Shown here: positions 12,022 to 20,400 of the stretch, in pieces
Layout: each line of letters opens with the position of its first letter
Position numbering within the stretch: the stretch's first letter is position 1
IMG/VR virus record: IMGVR_UViG_3300020020_000126
Span: 1-30,531 of that record
Direction: 5' to 3' (one strand)
DNA: 30,531 nt
DNA from: a virus
The notes under the pieces: model-generated
What the model was told of the DNA's origin: nothing
Seen by the model: only the letters and a program-made list of their open reading frames with translations
The model's database searches: none
Position numbers and translations under genes: made by a program

Positions 12022-13486
12022 ACAGCACCAGGAGGAAAAGACCATTAGCCTCCGTGAGGCGATGGATAAGTACGACCTGGTAAACGCAGTTCATGATCCT
12101 GTCAATGGGTCGTTCGTGATTTTAGCCGAACGGCCTATGAGTGTTGGTGATGCAGTTCCCCAAGACAACATTTGGGGACTGGTTGCGCGGTCGCCGTCAC
12201 CCTGGACGTCGTGGACTCGCGATGAGCGAGTTTCTGAGCTTCGCGATAAGATCGGAACACGCACTTATTACGATATGAAGCGTGCGGACGGCACTGTACG
12301 CGGTGCTCTGCGGACGTTGAAGACGCCTGTTTTGGCTGCTCGATGGTTCGTCCAGGCAATGGGGAAGAACGGCGACGAGCCGACTACTATTGATAAAAAC
12401 ATAGCCAGATTTGTGGAGCACAACCTTTTCGAATGCTTGAACGTGCCCTGGTCTCGGGTTATCGAAGAAGCTCTGATCATGTGTGAGTACGGATATTCCA
12501 TGATGGAGCTGGTCTGGGACGTCGATCCGTCCGACGCCAATCGTTTGATTATCTCTAAGTTGGCTCCTCGGCACCCGCTTGACGTGCGTGAATTCCTCTT
12601 CGATGAGTTCGGCGGCCCTCATGGGGTCGTCATGGAGGGCACCGAAGCCAACGGTTTCGTTCCAACGTTCATTCCGATCGAGAAGCTTGTTATTTTCACA
12701 CTCGAACAAGAAGGCGGTGACCTACGCGGTACATCGGTCCTTCGATCTGCGTACAAGCACTATTACTATAAAGACACGCTCTACAAGATCGACGCCATTC
12801 AGAAAGAACGGCACGGCATTGGTGTTCCGATCATTAAGTTGCCGATGGGCTTCACGACGCAAGACAAAAACCTTGCAGAAGAACTCGGGCGGAACCTCCG
12901 GACCAACGAACGGGCGCACATCACAATCCCGATGAACTGGGAAATTATGTTTGCGAAGCTCGAAGGTCAACCAGTTGACTGTATTGCTTCGATTGATCAC
13001 CACGACAAGAAGATTCTTTCTAACGTTCTCGCACCATTCCTTGACGACTCCGATGCCAAGACCGACTCGATGGACATGTTCCTCAAGTCTACTCGCTATA
13101 TCGCGAACACCATTGCTGACACGTTCAACAAGTTTGTCCTTCCAAAATTGGTTCGCGTCAACTTCATTCGAGGTAACTTTCCATTGCTGAACGCACGACG
13201 TATTGGTGAATGGGAAGACATGCGGACAATGTCGTTCACGCTGCGGAACTTGGTTGGCGCGAAGCTGATCACGCCTGATGACAAGATCGAAGAGCAGCTC
13301 CGTCGAGAAATTGACATGCCGGCTATGGACATGGCCACGTTGCGCGAGGTGGACACCCCACAGATGCCGGGTGGCAATGGTCCTGAGACACCCGAACCCT
13401 CACCTGCCGATATGCCGCGTCAATCTCCTAAGCCCCCTGTGGGGTCTCCAGCGAAGAACGCCGGGAAGGACCAGTCCGGTGGATAA
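11987..13486 (+). CDS. Portal protein (DUF935/Mu gp29-like)
   Basis: The 499-aa protein starts at GTG 11987 with AGGA upstream. It follows the terminase and precedes the capsid genes, as portals do. Segments such as RMTLKTPVL-type helices near 105, ALIMCEYGYSMMELVWDVD (about 163-181) and IDHHDKKILSNVLAPFL (about 331-347) fit the DUF935 type of portal. Twelve copies form the head vertex through which DNA enters and to which the tail attaches. The last 50 residues are Pro-rich and probably flexible, and contain one CCCC-CTGT-GGGG element encoding PPVG. Family assignment is by pattern and context. Confidence 0.85.
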   Translation: MTSAEEAIAIIEQHQEEKTISLREAMDKYDLVNAVHDPVNGSFVILAERPMSVGDAVPQDNIWGLVARSPSPWTSWTRDERVSELRDKIGTRTYYDMKRADGTVRGALRTLKTPVLAARWFVQAMGKNGDEPTTIDKNIARFVEHNLFECLNVPWSRVIEEALIMCEYGYSMMELVWDVDPSDANRLIISKLAPRHPLDVREFLFDEFGGPHGVVMEGTEANGFVPTFIPIEKLVIFTLEQEGGDLRGTSVLRSAYKHYYYKDTLYKIDAIQKERHGIGVPIIKLPMGFTTQDKNLAEELGRNLRTNERAHITIPMNWEIMFAKLEGQPVDCIASIDHHDKKILSNVLAPFLDDSDAKTDSMDMFLKSTRYIANTIADTFNKFVLPKLVRVNFIRGNFPLLNARRIGEWEDMRTMSFTLRNLVGAKLITPDDKIEEQLRREIDMPAMDMATLREVDTPQMPGGNGPETPEPSPADMPRQSPKPPVGSPAKNAGKDQSGG

Positions 13487-13670
13487 CGATGAAAACTACA
13501 AGCTGGCCAGAATGGCGTACGCGGCCTACGGAAGCAAGGTAGGTTGGAAAAACTACCTTGGTGAACGAATGCCGTATTTTGAAGATTTGACGTCCGTTAT
13601 CAAAGAGGCATGGCAGTCGGCTGCGGAAATGGTGGTTAAGTACGTGAGAAAAGTTGAGGAGGGCGAATAG
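13479..13670 (+). CDS. Small hypothetical protein, 63 aa
   Basis: GTG 13479 overlaps the portal end by 8 bases, with AAGGA eight bases upstream. The protein MDNDENYKLARMAYAAYGSK... with FEDLTSVIKEAWQSAAEMVV has the AY...W...L...AW pattern seen also in the leftward 98-aa protein (1936-2232). That domain is common in phage hypothetical proteins. Function unknown. Confidence 0.7.
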   Translation: MDNDENYKLARMAYAAYGSKVGWKNYLGERMPYFEDLTSVIKEAWQSAAEMVVKYVRKVEEGE

Positions 13671-13939
13671 TGGCAGCGTACATTTCCGTCCCATCAGATC
13701 CAATGGCGCGAAAAATGAAGAAAAAGGCTACCGTTTCCAAGCGTCAGCGGGCACAGATGGAGTTGGCGGAGAAGAAGACGAAGGGCTTCAAGGCCAACGC
13801 CAAGAAGATTGCTGCCAAGCAGGATGTACCTCTGGAGCGCGCGCAGGCTATTCTGGCTGCGGGGACGCGCAAGGCGAGCCCGGCGGCGAAGAAGGCGAAC
13901 CCAGCCCTGAAGAAGGTCAAGGGAAAGGCTAAGAAATGA
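13670..13939 (+). CDS. Lysine-rich basic protein, 89 aa
   Basis: GTG 13670 overlaps the previous stop as TAGTG, with GAGGAGGG upstream. The protein has Lys and Arg throughout and a C-terminal tail of Ala/Pro/Lys (RKASPAAKKANPALKKVKGK), like histone H1 or HU tails. A middle segment (QDVPLERAQAILAAGTRK) may fold. It sits between portal and protease/scaffold genes. It could bind DNA or scaffold during head assembly, or be packaged; this is inference from charge and position. Confidence 0.7.
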   Translation: MAAYISVPSDPMARKMKKKATVSKRQRAQMELAEKKTKGFKANAKKIAAKQDVPLERAQAILAAGTRKASPAAKKANPALKKVKGKAKK

Positions 13940-15060
13940 CCTACCACACTACGTTTCTCGTAGACGTGGGTGGTCTTTCTTTTTCGGAAGAAAATGGAAA
14001 GTCCACCTCGTGGGTGCACGTTTTGCCCATCGGCTCGTACAAGCACCCCACGTACGGCACAATCGACGTAAGTACCACTCGTGTTTCACGGTTTGCGGAA
14101 AACGTGAAGAAGCGAGTTCGTGGGATTGACCCCAGTGTTACTTACTTTCACGTCGGTGATGGTGAGGCTGCGGGTTGGATCAAGGACGCGGAACCACGCA
14201 CCGATGGTCTGTGGGCTCTTGTCGAATGGACAACTTCGGCTGCTCAGAAGATCAAGGAGAAGGCTTTCAAGTACTTCTCGGCGGAAATCTTCGAGGAGTG
14301 GGAAGACGCGCAGGGGCAGAAGCACAGTGATGTGCTCTTCGGTGGTACCCTGACTAACCGGCCGTTCATGAAGAACATGGTTCCGCTGAATCTTTCCGAG
14401 GCTACTGTCGACACGGCTTTCGACCTCGTTTCGATTATCACTGGAACCGACAAGGATTCCCTGAAGGGAGGGAAAATGGAACTAACTGAAGAGCAGCTCG
14501 ACCAGATTGCCACGAAGCTTGCGGAAAAGATGACTCAGCCGCCAAAGCCAGAAGACCGAAAGCCTGTCCCGGACGCGCTGAAGCTGGCCGAAATTGACGA
14601 GTTGAAGAAGCTGGCTGAAGACAACCCGCTGGTTGCTGGTTTGGTCAAGCACCTGGAAGGCCAGGGCGTTTCTCTCGCGGAGACTTCGCAGAAGCTCCGG
14701 GAGACTCAGGTCGAACAGCGGATGTCGGAATTCAACCGCTCCTCCAAGCTGGTTCTGACCCCGGCTGCCCAGAAGGTTATGCAGGAACTCCTGATGGACC
14801 TTCCAATCGCGCTTTCTGAGAAGTTCTGGGACGTCATGAACCAGATGCGGACTTCTCAGGGCTTCCTTGTGGAGCTGGGCGAGCGTACCGGCGCGTCGGT
14901 GAAGTTCGGCGAGAAGAAGTCTGCTTCGCAGCGCTTCTCCGAACTGGTCAACGAGCAGATGGCTACTAACAAGATGAGTTTCGCGGATGCTTCCGAAGCT
15001 GTTGGTCGTGAAGACCCAGCCCTTTGGGAAGCGTACCGCCAGGAAACGTTCATTAACTAA
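13936..15060 (+). CDS. Prohead protease/scaffold, Mu gpI-like
   Basis: The 374-aa protein begins at ATG 13936, overlapping the previous stop as ATGA. The first 180 residues resemble the Mu I-type prohead protease: AENVKKRVRGIDPSVTYFHV, then a GWIKD segment and FKYFSAEIFEEWED followed by LFGGTLTNRPFMKNMVPLNL. Catalytic residues cannot be fixed by eye. The C-terminal half is charged and helical (MELTEEQLDQIATKLAEKMT onward), as in capsid scaffolds. A separate in-frame start at 14476 would make the scaffold alone. The protease is expected to clear the scaffold after procapsid assembly. Confidence 0.8.
   Translation: MTYHTTFLVDVGGLSFSEENGKSTSWVHVLPIGSYKHPTYGTIDVSTTRVSRFAENVKKRVRGIDPSVTYFHVGDGEAAGWIKDAEPRTDGLWALVEWTTSAAQKIKEKAFKYFSAEIFEEWEDAQGQKHSDVLFGGTLTNRPFMKNMVPLNLSEATVDTAFDLVSIITGTDKDSLKGGKMELTEEQLDQIATKLAEKMTQPPKPEDRKPVPDALKLAEIDELKKLAEDNPLVAGLVKHLEGQGVSLAETSQKLRETQVEQRMSEFNRSSKLVLTPAAQKVMQELLMDLPIALSEKFWDVMNQMRTSQGFLVELGERTGASVKFGEKKSASQRFSELVNEQMATNKMSFADASEAVGREDPALWEAYRQETFIN
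14476..15060 (+). CDS. Nested scaffold product from an internal start
   Basis: Inside the protease gene and in the same frame, AAGGGAGGGAAA directly precedes ATG 14476, giving a 194-aa product that starts MELTEEQLDQIATKLAEKMT. The ribosome binding site is stronger than that of the parent gene. Phages Mu (I/Z) and lambda (C/Nu3) make scaffold the same way, from an internal start in the protease gene, giving excess scaffold over protease. The sequence evidence is the internal site and the clear domain boundary. Confidence 0.7.
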   Translation: MELTEEQLDQIATKLAEKMTQPPKPEDRKPVPDALKLAEIDELKKLAEDNPLVAGLVKHLEGQGVSLAETSQKLRETQVEQRMSEFNRSSKLVLTPAAQKVMQELLMDLPIALSEKFWDVMNQMRTSQGFLVELGERTGASVKFGEKKSASQRFSELVNEQMATNKMSFADASEAVGREDPALWEAYRQETFIN

Positions 15061-15074
15061 GGGGGAGGTGAAAA

Positions 15075-15509
15075 ATGGCTGGTACTGGTGGAGCTTACGT
15101 TCTGAGTAAGGGTTTCCCTGTCCTTAGCACGTATAACTCGTCTAACGCTGCTGGTGTTACTCCGTTCCGTGTGGTTCAGCTCGCTACCACGGGCCTGATT
15201 GACCTTTCTGCCAACGCTACGGGTGTTCCCCTTGGCGTGGTTATGGAAGCGATCGACGCGGCCAAGGTAGCGACGGGTAAAGCCGTCGCCAACGTGCAGA
15301 TGTCCGGTATTGTTCCGGTCCGGGTTGGTGTGGCTACGTCCATTGTCATCGGTTCTCGTGTCATGTCCGACGCTACGGGTGGCGTTATTATCGGGGCTAC
15401 GGCGGCTAGCTTCATTCTCGGCACGGTAGTCGGCATTACCGGGACGGTTGCTACCGGCGACCTCATTGAAGTCCTGTTGGCCGGAACCGCAACCAAGTGG
15501 GCTTCTTAA
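15075..15509 (+). CDS. Probable capsid decoration protein, 144 aa
   Basis: ATG 15075 follows GGGGGAGGTGAAAA, one of the strongest ribosome binding sites in the window, as expected for a high-copy virion protein. The sequence is rich in Val, Ala, Gly and Thr with beta-strand periodicity (GKAVANVQMSGIVPVRVGVA). Its place just before the major capsid gene matches decoration or stabilisation proteins such as the DUF2190 type. It would cap the capsid lattice. Call based on context and composition. Confidence 0.7.
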   Translation: MAGTGGAYVLSKGFPVLSTYNSSNAAGVTPFRVVQLATTGLIDLSANATGVPLGVVMEAIDAAKVATGKAVANVQMSGIVPVRVGVATSIVIGSRVMSDATGGVIIGATAASFILGTVVGITGTVATGDLIEVLLAGTATKWAS

Positions 15510-15530
15510 TCCTTCTGGAGGAGGTGAATT

Positions 15531-16490
15531 ATGGCAGTTTACAGTCCAACTGGCTCTGGTAACGTCCACATCGACCAGGTGCTGACTCAGATCAGCATTG
15601 GGTACCAGAACCTTGGTGCGGTGGGAGACGTTCTCTTCCCGAGCGTTAAGGTAAACAAGCAGTCCGATAAGTACTACGTGTTCGGCCGTGAAGGCTGGTT
15701 CCCTGAGGACGACCTACGGGCGCCTGGTTCTATCGCGAACGAAATCATCGGCATGACCGTTTCCACGGACACGTACTACGCGCAGGAACACGCTCTCCAG
15801 ATTCCGGTGACGGATGAGGAGCGTTCCAACGTCGATTCTCCGCTTGCCCCAGATCGTGACGCGACAGAACTCGTTACTGACAAGATTATCCTTGGACGTG
15901 AGCGGGCTATCCAGGTTCTCGCTACTACGGCGGCGAACTACATCGCGGGCAACACAGTCACGCTGGCTGGTGGTAACCAGTGGAGCGCCTACGCGACGTC
16001 CGACCCGATTGGAAACCTGCGTACTGGCAAGTCTGCGGTTCACGCACAGATCTTCCGGGAACCTAACACTGCGGTCATTCCTTACCAGGTTATGACTGTG
16101 TTGGAAGACCACCCGGACTTCTTGGAGCGCATTAAGTACTCCGAGCGGGCGATCTTCTCGCCCGATCTGCTTGGTTCCGTGCTTGGTTTCGACAAGATTG
16201 TCGTTCCAGGTGTGGGTATCGGTACCTCAAACCCAGGTGCTACGCCGGCTTTCGGCTATCTGTGGGGTAAAGACGTCGTCTTGGCGTACGTTCCGCCCCG
16301 TCCTGGTTTGAAAATTCCTGCTTACGGTTACGAATTCACCTGGATGACTCGTGGTGTCGACCGTTGGCGGGAAGAGCCACGTAAGTCGGACCTGATCCGC
16401 TGCTCTACGTCTTACGACTTGAAGATGACTGCGGTTGACGCGTCTAACGACCAGATCGCGGGATATCTGATTAAGGCGGCGATTGCGTAA
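15531..16490 (+). CDS. Major capsid protein, 319 aa
   Basis: ATG 15531 has GGAGGAGGTGAATT upstream. The protein lies after scaffold and decoration genes and has the size and composition of a capsid subunit. It reads QVLTQISIGYQNLGAVGDVL near the N terminus, then DKIILGRERAIQVLATTAAN and YLWGKDVVLAYVPPRPGLK, features of the Mu-T-like or 'protein E'-type HK97-fold capsid proteins of actinophages. It forms the icosahedral shell. No cleavage site can be set by eye. Confidence 0.85.
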   Translation: MAVYSPTGSGNVHIDQVLTQISIGYQNLGAVGDVLFPSVKVNKQSDKYYVFGREGWFPEDDLRAPGSIANEIIGMTVSTDTYYAQEHALQIPVTDEERSNVDSPLAPDRDATELVTDKIILGRERAIQVLATTAANYIAGNTVTLAGGNQWSAYATSDPIGNLRTGKSAVHAQIFREPNTAVIPYQVMTVLEDHPDFLERIKYSERAIFSPDLLGSVLGFDKIVVPGVGIGTSNPGATPAFGYLWGKDVVLAYVPPRPGLKIPAYGYEFTWMTRGVDRWREEPRKSDLIRCSTSYDLKMTAVDASNDQIAGYLIKAAIA

Positions 16491-16753
16491 TGGTAAAGAA
16501 GATTGTCGCAAAGACCAACATCTCCTATGGTGCTAAGGATGGCGAGGTTTTCGATTTCGAGCCGGGTGATGAAGTTGACGCCAGCAAGCTTGGCATGACC
16601 AAGGCTCAGTTGGAACAGCTTTACGACGCGGGCGCGATTGAACTTCAGGAAACGACTGACGCCAAGGAAAAGAAGGAAGAGCCAGTGGTTCCTGCTTCTG
16701 ATTCTCAGGAAAACGCTCCTCCGATGAAGTCCACTCCAACGCCCAAGAAGTAG
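16490..16753 (+). CDS. Small head-region protein, 87 aa
   Basis: ATG 16490 overlaps the capsid stop as TAATG. The first 55 residues (KTNISYGAKDGEVFDFEPGD and onward to LYDAGAIEL) match a small domain found after the capsid gene in many phages, which reads 'Y.G....PGDEVD...L..AGAIE'. The last 30 residues are Lys/Pro/Glu-rich and disordered. It may be a head or connector accessory protein. Confidence 0.65.
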   Translation: MVKKIVAKTNISYGAKDGEVFDFEPGDEVDASKLGMTKAQLEQLYDAGAIELQETTDAKEKKEEPVVPASDSQENAPPMKSTPTPKK

Positions 16754-16759
16754 AAGCTG

Positions 16760-17206
16760 GTGAGAGTAACGCAACGTGAGGTCCAAAGCTGGCTGGAACT
16801 CACTAAGCTGAATTTAGCGGCACTGAACACCGATCTTCTTGACCAGCTCGAAGAGGAGGTCCTCGTTCAGTTGTCGTCGGTCTATGACACTTCGGTGTGG
16901 ACTGATGAAGTTTCTACGCCTAAAATCGTCCGAACGATTGTCGCAAAGCTGTACGCGTCGATGCACATTGACAAAATGTATAGTGAGAATCAGGACGAAG
17001 GTAATGATTACGCTGCACGACTTCTTGCCAATGCGAATATGCTTATCGCTGGCTTGGTGAGTGGTCTGTTTGAAATTCCTGGAACGCCGTCATCTAATCC
17101 TGGAACGCCTAGCTTCTACCCCACAGATGCATCTTCGGCGATGGAACCCACGATAGATGATCCTTCTTTGGGGCCGGCGCGTTTCTCTCTTGGAAAAGTC
17201 TTCTAG
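16760..17206 (+). CDS. Probable head-tail connector, 148 aa
   Basis: GTG 16760 with a weak ribosome binding site (AGAAG). The N-terminal two thirds are helical (LTKLNLAALNTDLLDQLEEE, then IVRTIVAKLYASMHIDKMY), as in gp6-type head completion or adaptor proteins that sit under the portal. The end is Pro/Ser-rich. Position between capsid and tail genes supports a connector role. The DNA near the 3' end contains CCCCACAG (17119-17126), a copy of the dispersed motif. Confidence 0.65.
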   Translation: MRVTQREVQSWLELTKLNLAALNTDLLDQLEEEVLVQLSSVYDTSVWTDEVSTPKIVRTIVAKLYASMHIDKMYSENQDEGNDYAARLLANANMLIAGLVSGLFEIPGTPSSNPGTPSFYPTDASSAMEPTIDDPSLGPARFSLGKVF

Positions 17207-17207
17207 T

Positions 17208-17705
17208 ATGACTATTCCCCTTTCGTTTCCAAGTTTTGACATCGCCGGTAACTTTCCTCGCGACGCGTTTATCCTTGCGGCTGATCTTGATAAACTCGGG
17301 TTTGACATTCGGTCCTTTAAGGAGCCGCTTACCAGATCGGTGCGACAGGTTATCATTCCATCAATTCGAAAAAACTTCGAATCGGGTGGTCGACCTGAGT
17401 GGCAGCAGTTAGCCGCTTCTACCATAGCAGCCAGATTGCGTCAGGGTTATGGAGTATGGCCACCATTGACTAAATCAGGATCGCTGAAGAAAAAAGCAAC
17501 GGCATTCGGTATTTGGACAATCAATCGGGACTCCGCTTTGATGCAGGAGCCAAGAATCAAATACGCAGGATTCCATCAAAGTGGAACATCAAGAATGCCC
17601 CAGAGGGCCTTTGCCATGGTTCAAGACGACGATCAAGACGACGTTGAGGTAATATTCCGAATTTGGCTGGAAGAGCGTATTGCGCGATATTATGCTAGGG
17701 GATAG
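17208..17705 (+). CDS. Virion morphogenesis/tail completion protein (Mu gpG-like), 165 aa
   Basis: I chose ATG 17208, one base after the upstream stop; a longer frame starts at 17157 inside the previous gene. Residues 60-100 (EWQQLAASTIAARLRQGYGV, then PLTKSGSLKKKATA) match the phage virion morphogenesis family, with its 'W..L...T...R......L..SG.L' pattern. FHQSGTSRMPQRAFA near 125-140 is also typical of this family. These proteins finish the head-tail joint or tail terminus. Confidence 0.75.
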   Translation: MTIPLSFPSFDIAGNFPRDAFILAADLDKLGFDIRSFKEPLTRSVRQVIIPSIRKNFESGGRPEWQQLAASTIAARLRQGYGVWPPLTKSGSLKKKATAFGIWTINRDSALMQEPRIKYAGFHQSGTSRMPQRAFAMVQDDDQDDVEVIFRIWLEERIARYYARG

Positions 17706-18154
17706 TGGTGGCATTCACCGATAAGTCTTCAGTGGTGGCGATGGCCATCGTAGCGTTACTGGAGACAAATAAAGACGCACTTGGTCTAGACCAAGTCTAC
17801 TACGGCGATCAGCTCAATCTTCCCAACGCTAAATGTGCAGCAGTACGAGTCGGACGTAAAACTCGAGAACGTGCAGGAGTCGCCGGTCCAGGTGGCCGAA
17901 TGATGAATTTCATGCCTATCGTTATTAACGTTTATAATTCCACTGTGGGGGATGAGGGAAGTCAACGGTTGGTCGTTGATCAACTTGCTGAAGCAATTGA
18001 GGATTTGCTACACCTAGACATTACGGTCGGTGGATTAACCCTCGATGGGTTTGTATCTGAGTTTGATCCAGATCCAACATTTCGTACAGGTTCTATGTAT
18101 CGAATGGTACAGTTAACCTATACCGCACGAAGCAAGACAAACCTCACACCATAG
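17705..18154 (+). CDS. Probable tail terminator-type protein, 149 aa
   Basis: GTG 17705 overlaps the upstream stop as TAGTG, with AGGGGA upstream. The mixed alpha/beta sequence (SVVAMAIVALLETNKDALGL, a beta region, then SQRLVVDQLAEAIEDLLHL) and the place right before the tail tube fit tail terminator or neck proteins. No specific motif proves it. Confidence 0.6.
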   Translation: MVAFTDKSSVVAMAIVALLETNKDALGLDQVYYGDQLNLPNAKCAAVRVGRKTRERAGVAGPGGRMMNFMPIVINVYNSTVGDEGSQRLVVDQLAEAIEDLLHLDITVGGLTLDGFVSEFDPDPTFRTGSMYRMVQLTYTARSKTNLTP

Positions 18155-18163
18155 GGGGGTGAA

Positions 18164-18373
18164 ATGGTTACTTTTGAGCTTGTGTCTCAGCAGGATTGCA
18201 CCGTTGGTGGAGTTGGGCTACTGACCGCAGGCGAACCGGTTCGGGTAACAGACGAACAGCTTAATGCTTTTGCGGCTGTTCATGGTTACCCACTCAAGGA
18301 GGCTCGATTTCCCTCCGGTGTGCGGGTGACCGTGGTTGTTGAACCTGACGATGAAGACGAAGGAGGTGAATAA
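18164..18373 (+). CDS. Small hypothetical protein, 69 aa
   Basis: ATG 18164 with AGGGGGGTGAA upstream. The protein MVTFELVSQQDCTVGGVGLL... is beta-rich with an acidic end (EPDDEDEGGE). The short beta-rich domain resembles in size and tone the 87-aa protein at 16490. It precedes the tail tube gene. Function unknown. Confidence 0.65.
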   Translation: MVTFELVSQQDCTVGGVGLLTAGEPVRVTDEQLNAFAAVHGYPLKEARFPSGVRVTVVVEPDDEDEGGE

Positions 18374-19632
18374 TGGCCCCAGGAATTGGTGCTGCTAGCA
18401 TTGCGGGAATGGCGCTTGAGGTGCTTGCGCCTCCGGTGCAGGCTGCGCTGGCCAAGGCTGACGTAGGTGGCACGATTACCGCTGGTACCTATCGCTATGT
18501 AGTTACCGCGATTAACGCGAATGGTGAAACCCGAGCCAGCAACGAACAAACTATTGTTGTTACTGCGGCAACTTCGACTGTCACGGTTACATGGGGTGCG
18601 GTCACCGGCGCGACCGGCTACAAGCTCTACAAGACTGCCGCCGGTGGTGGTGCGGGAACGGAACTGCTCTACAAAACAGTGGGTGTAGTCGTTTCGGATA
18701 TCGATACTTCACCGGGTGCTCCGTCAGGTGCGTTTCCCACCACGAACACGGCGTACAACCCTGGTGTCTACGTGGCGCCGACGAAATTCTTCCCGTTCAT
18801 GTCGGAATCGTTGGTGACCCCGCAGGAAACCATTTGGCGCCGTCCAATGCGTCAGTCGGCGGACATCATTGGTGCTGTTCCAGGTAACACGCACATGGAA
18901 GGCGACATGGGCATGGAAGCCCTAGAAGATGTCGTCGTCTATTTCTTGAAGGCTAGCCGCACCACGCTGGTTAAGACGGGTACGACGAACTTTACCTACG
19001 TTTTCACGCCAAACGCAGCCGGTGTGGCAGTTGCCACGCTATCCCTAACGATGGTTCGTAACGGTATTGTCTTCGGATACACCGGCGTGTGCTTGTCGTC
19101 AATGACATTCACCGTAGAAGACGGTATTCTCATGTTCAACACGAGCCTGATGGGTCGTGACGAAGCGGTTCAGACTTTGCCTACCGCGACATGGCCTATC
19201 ACCGTGCCGTTTGGCGCCGGCCAGTACTCGATGGAAATCCCTACGGGTACTCCTGTGTTGGACTCAGACGCTTTCGAGTTCACTGTCGAACATAACGCAG
19301 AACCTCAGTTCCGTTTGAAGACTCCCGGTCGCGGTGCGCAGTTCATCAAGTACGGAGAAAACAACTCTACCCTAACACTTGAGCGTGACTTCGAATCGCG
19401 TACCGATTACGACGCGTTCAAAGCACTCACTGCGCAGAGCATCACGTTGGTAGCGTCCAAGGGTGCGAACAACTCGATTTCCATGTTGATGCCGGTGGCA
19501 ATTAAAGACAGCTACGAGGTGACCGCTCCCGGTCAGGGTGACCTGGTGCGTTCCTCGGTGGCGTACCAGAACGTGATTAACGCGTCCGGTGTGGCGTGGG
19601 AGATTACGGTTAAGACGCAGGAGGACATCTAA
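18373..19632 (+). CDS. Major tail tube protein with an Ig/FnIII-like domain, 419 aa
   Basis: ATG 18373 overlaps the upstream stop as TAATG, with AAGGAGGTGAA upstream. Residues about 33-118 form an Ig/FnIII-like domain (GTYRYVVTAINANGETRASN, then TSTVTVTWGAVTGATGYKLY). The remainder (from about 130) is a beta-rich tail tube domain (FPFMSESLVTPQETIWRRPM) with the typical 'DMGMEALEDVVVYFLKA' region. It builds the tube through which DNA leaves. Extra Ig domains on tube proteins usually decorate the tail surface and may bind carbohydrates. Confidence 0.8.
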   Translation: MAPGIGAASIAGMALEVLAPPVQAALAKADVGGTITAGTYRYVVTAINANGETRASNEQTIVVTAATSTVTVTWGAVTGATGYKLYKTAAGGGAGTELLYKTVGVVVSDIDTSPGAPSGAFPTTNTAYNPGVYVAPTKFFPFMSESLVTPQETIWRRPMRQSADIIGAVPGNTHMEGDMGMEALEDVVVYFLKASRTTLVKTGTTNFTYVFTPNAAGVAVATLSLTMVRNGIVFGYTGVCLSSMTFTVEDGILMFNTSLMGRDEAVQTLPTATWPITVPFGAGQYSMEIPTGTPVLDSDAFEFTVEHNAEPQFRLKTPGRGAQFIKYGENNSTLTLERDFESRTDYDAFKALTAQSITLVASKGANNSISMLMPVAIKDSYEVTAPGQGDLVRSSVAYQNVINASGVAWEITVKTQEDI

Positions 19633-20159
19633 TGGCAATCAAGCCTCCGAAGCGATTCGAGGTGGTTTCCTACCGGGATACTAGTGGGGCCATGACGGAT
19701 GTCGTGGTGACTGGCCTCCAAGAAACCGCACCGGCTGCTGCGGATATTACCATCGCGACAAACGGAGCAGGTGGAACTCTCGCGGCGGCTACGTATTCGT
19801 ATCGAGTGAGTGCTGTCATTGACGGCATTGAAACGCAGGCAAGCACGGCAAAGACTCAGGTCACCACTGGGTCCACGTCTACGGTAACGCTGGATTGGAC
19901 AGTAGCAGCGGGAAAGCAGCCATGGATTCGCGCCTCCGCATTCAAAGTCTATGGTCGTACGGGTGGTTCTGAACTTCTTATGGGCACGGTTAACATGCCC
20001 ACCATGACGTTCACGGACACCGGTGCGGTAACACCTTCCGGTGCTCTCCCAGCAGCTTCTACGGCAGTAAGTTTCCGTAACTACGGCACGAAGGCTACGC
20101 AAACGAACGTGGCTGCCGCCACTGCCATGAAGCAGACGAACGTTTACTACAATTTCTGA
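19632..20159 (+). CDS. Tail protein with an Ig/FnIII-like domain, 175 aa
   Basis: ATG 19632 overlaps the tube stop as TAATG. Residues about 46-145 share the same layout as the domain in the tail tube protein: GGTL.AATYSYRVSAV, then TSTVTLDW, FKVYGRTGGSELL and SGALPAASTA. The two are clearly related by eye, so one domain was probably copied between adjacent genes. No other domain is visible. A second, minor tail decoration protein is likely. Confidence 0.7.
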   Translation: MAIKPPKRFEVVSYRDTSGAMTDVVVTGLQETAPAAADITIATNGAGGTLAAATYSYRVSAVIDGIETQASTAKTQVTTGSTSTVTLDWTVAAGKQPWIRASAFKVYGRTGGSELLMGTVNMPTMTFTDTGAVTPSGALPAASTAVSFRNYGTKATQTNVAAATAMKQTNVYYNF

Positions 20160-20168
20160 GGTGACTTG

Positions 20169-20390
20169 ATGGCCTGGGTGGAAAAAGTCAATCGTCACGT
20201 TGCCATGGTAGTGACCATCGGTGGAAAGACACGACGACGACCGGGAATCATTACCGGGTTTTCAATAGGTGATTCCGCGCCACTGATTCGAGTAGGTCAC
20301 GGCGGAGAAACTTACGGAAATGCCACTAACGGTGTTGTTCGACGTACTTCAACTATTGACAATACTGTACCTGTTTACACTTCTTGGTAG
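20169..20390 (+). CDS. Small hypothetical tail-region protein, 73 aa
   Basis: ATG 20169 with GAGGTGACTTG upstream; the TTG three bases before is an alternative. The protein MAWVEKVNRHVAMVVTIGGK has a basic centre (GGKTRRRPGIITG) and is predicted beta-rich. It lies between the tail decoration gene and the assembly chaperones. No known family. Confidence 0.65.
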   Translation: MAWVEKVNRHVAMVVTIGGKTRRRPGIITGFSIGDSAPLIRVGHGGETYGNATNGVVRRTSTIDNTVPVYTSW

Positions 20391-20400
20391 GAGATTAAGC

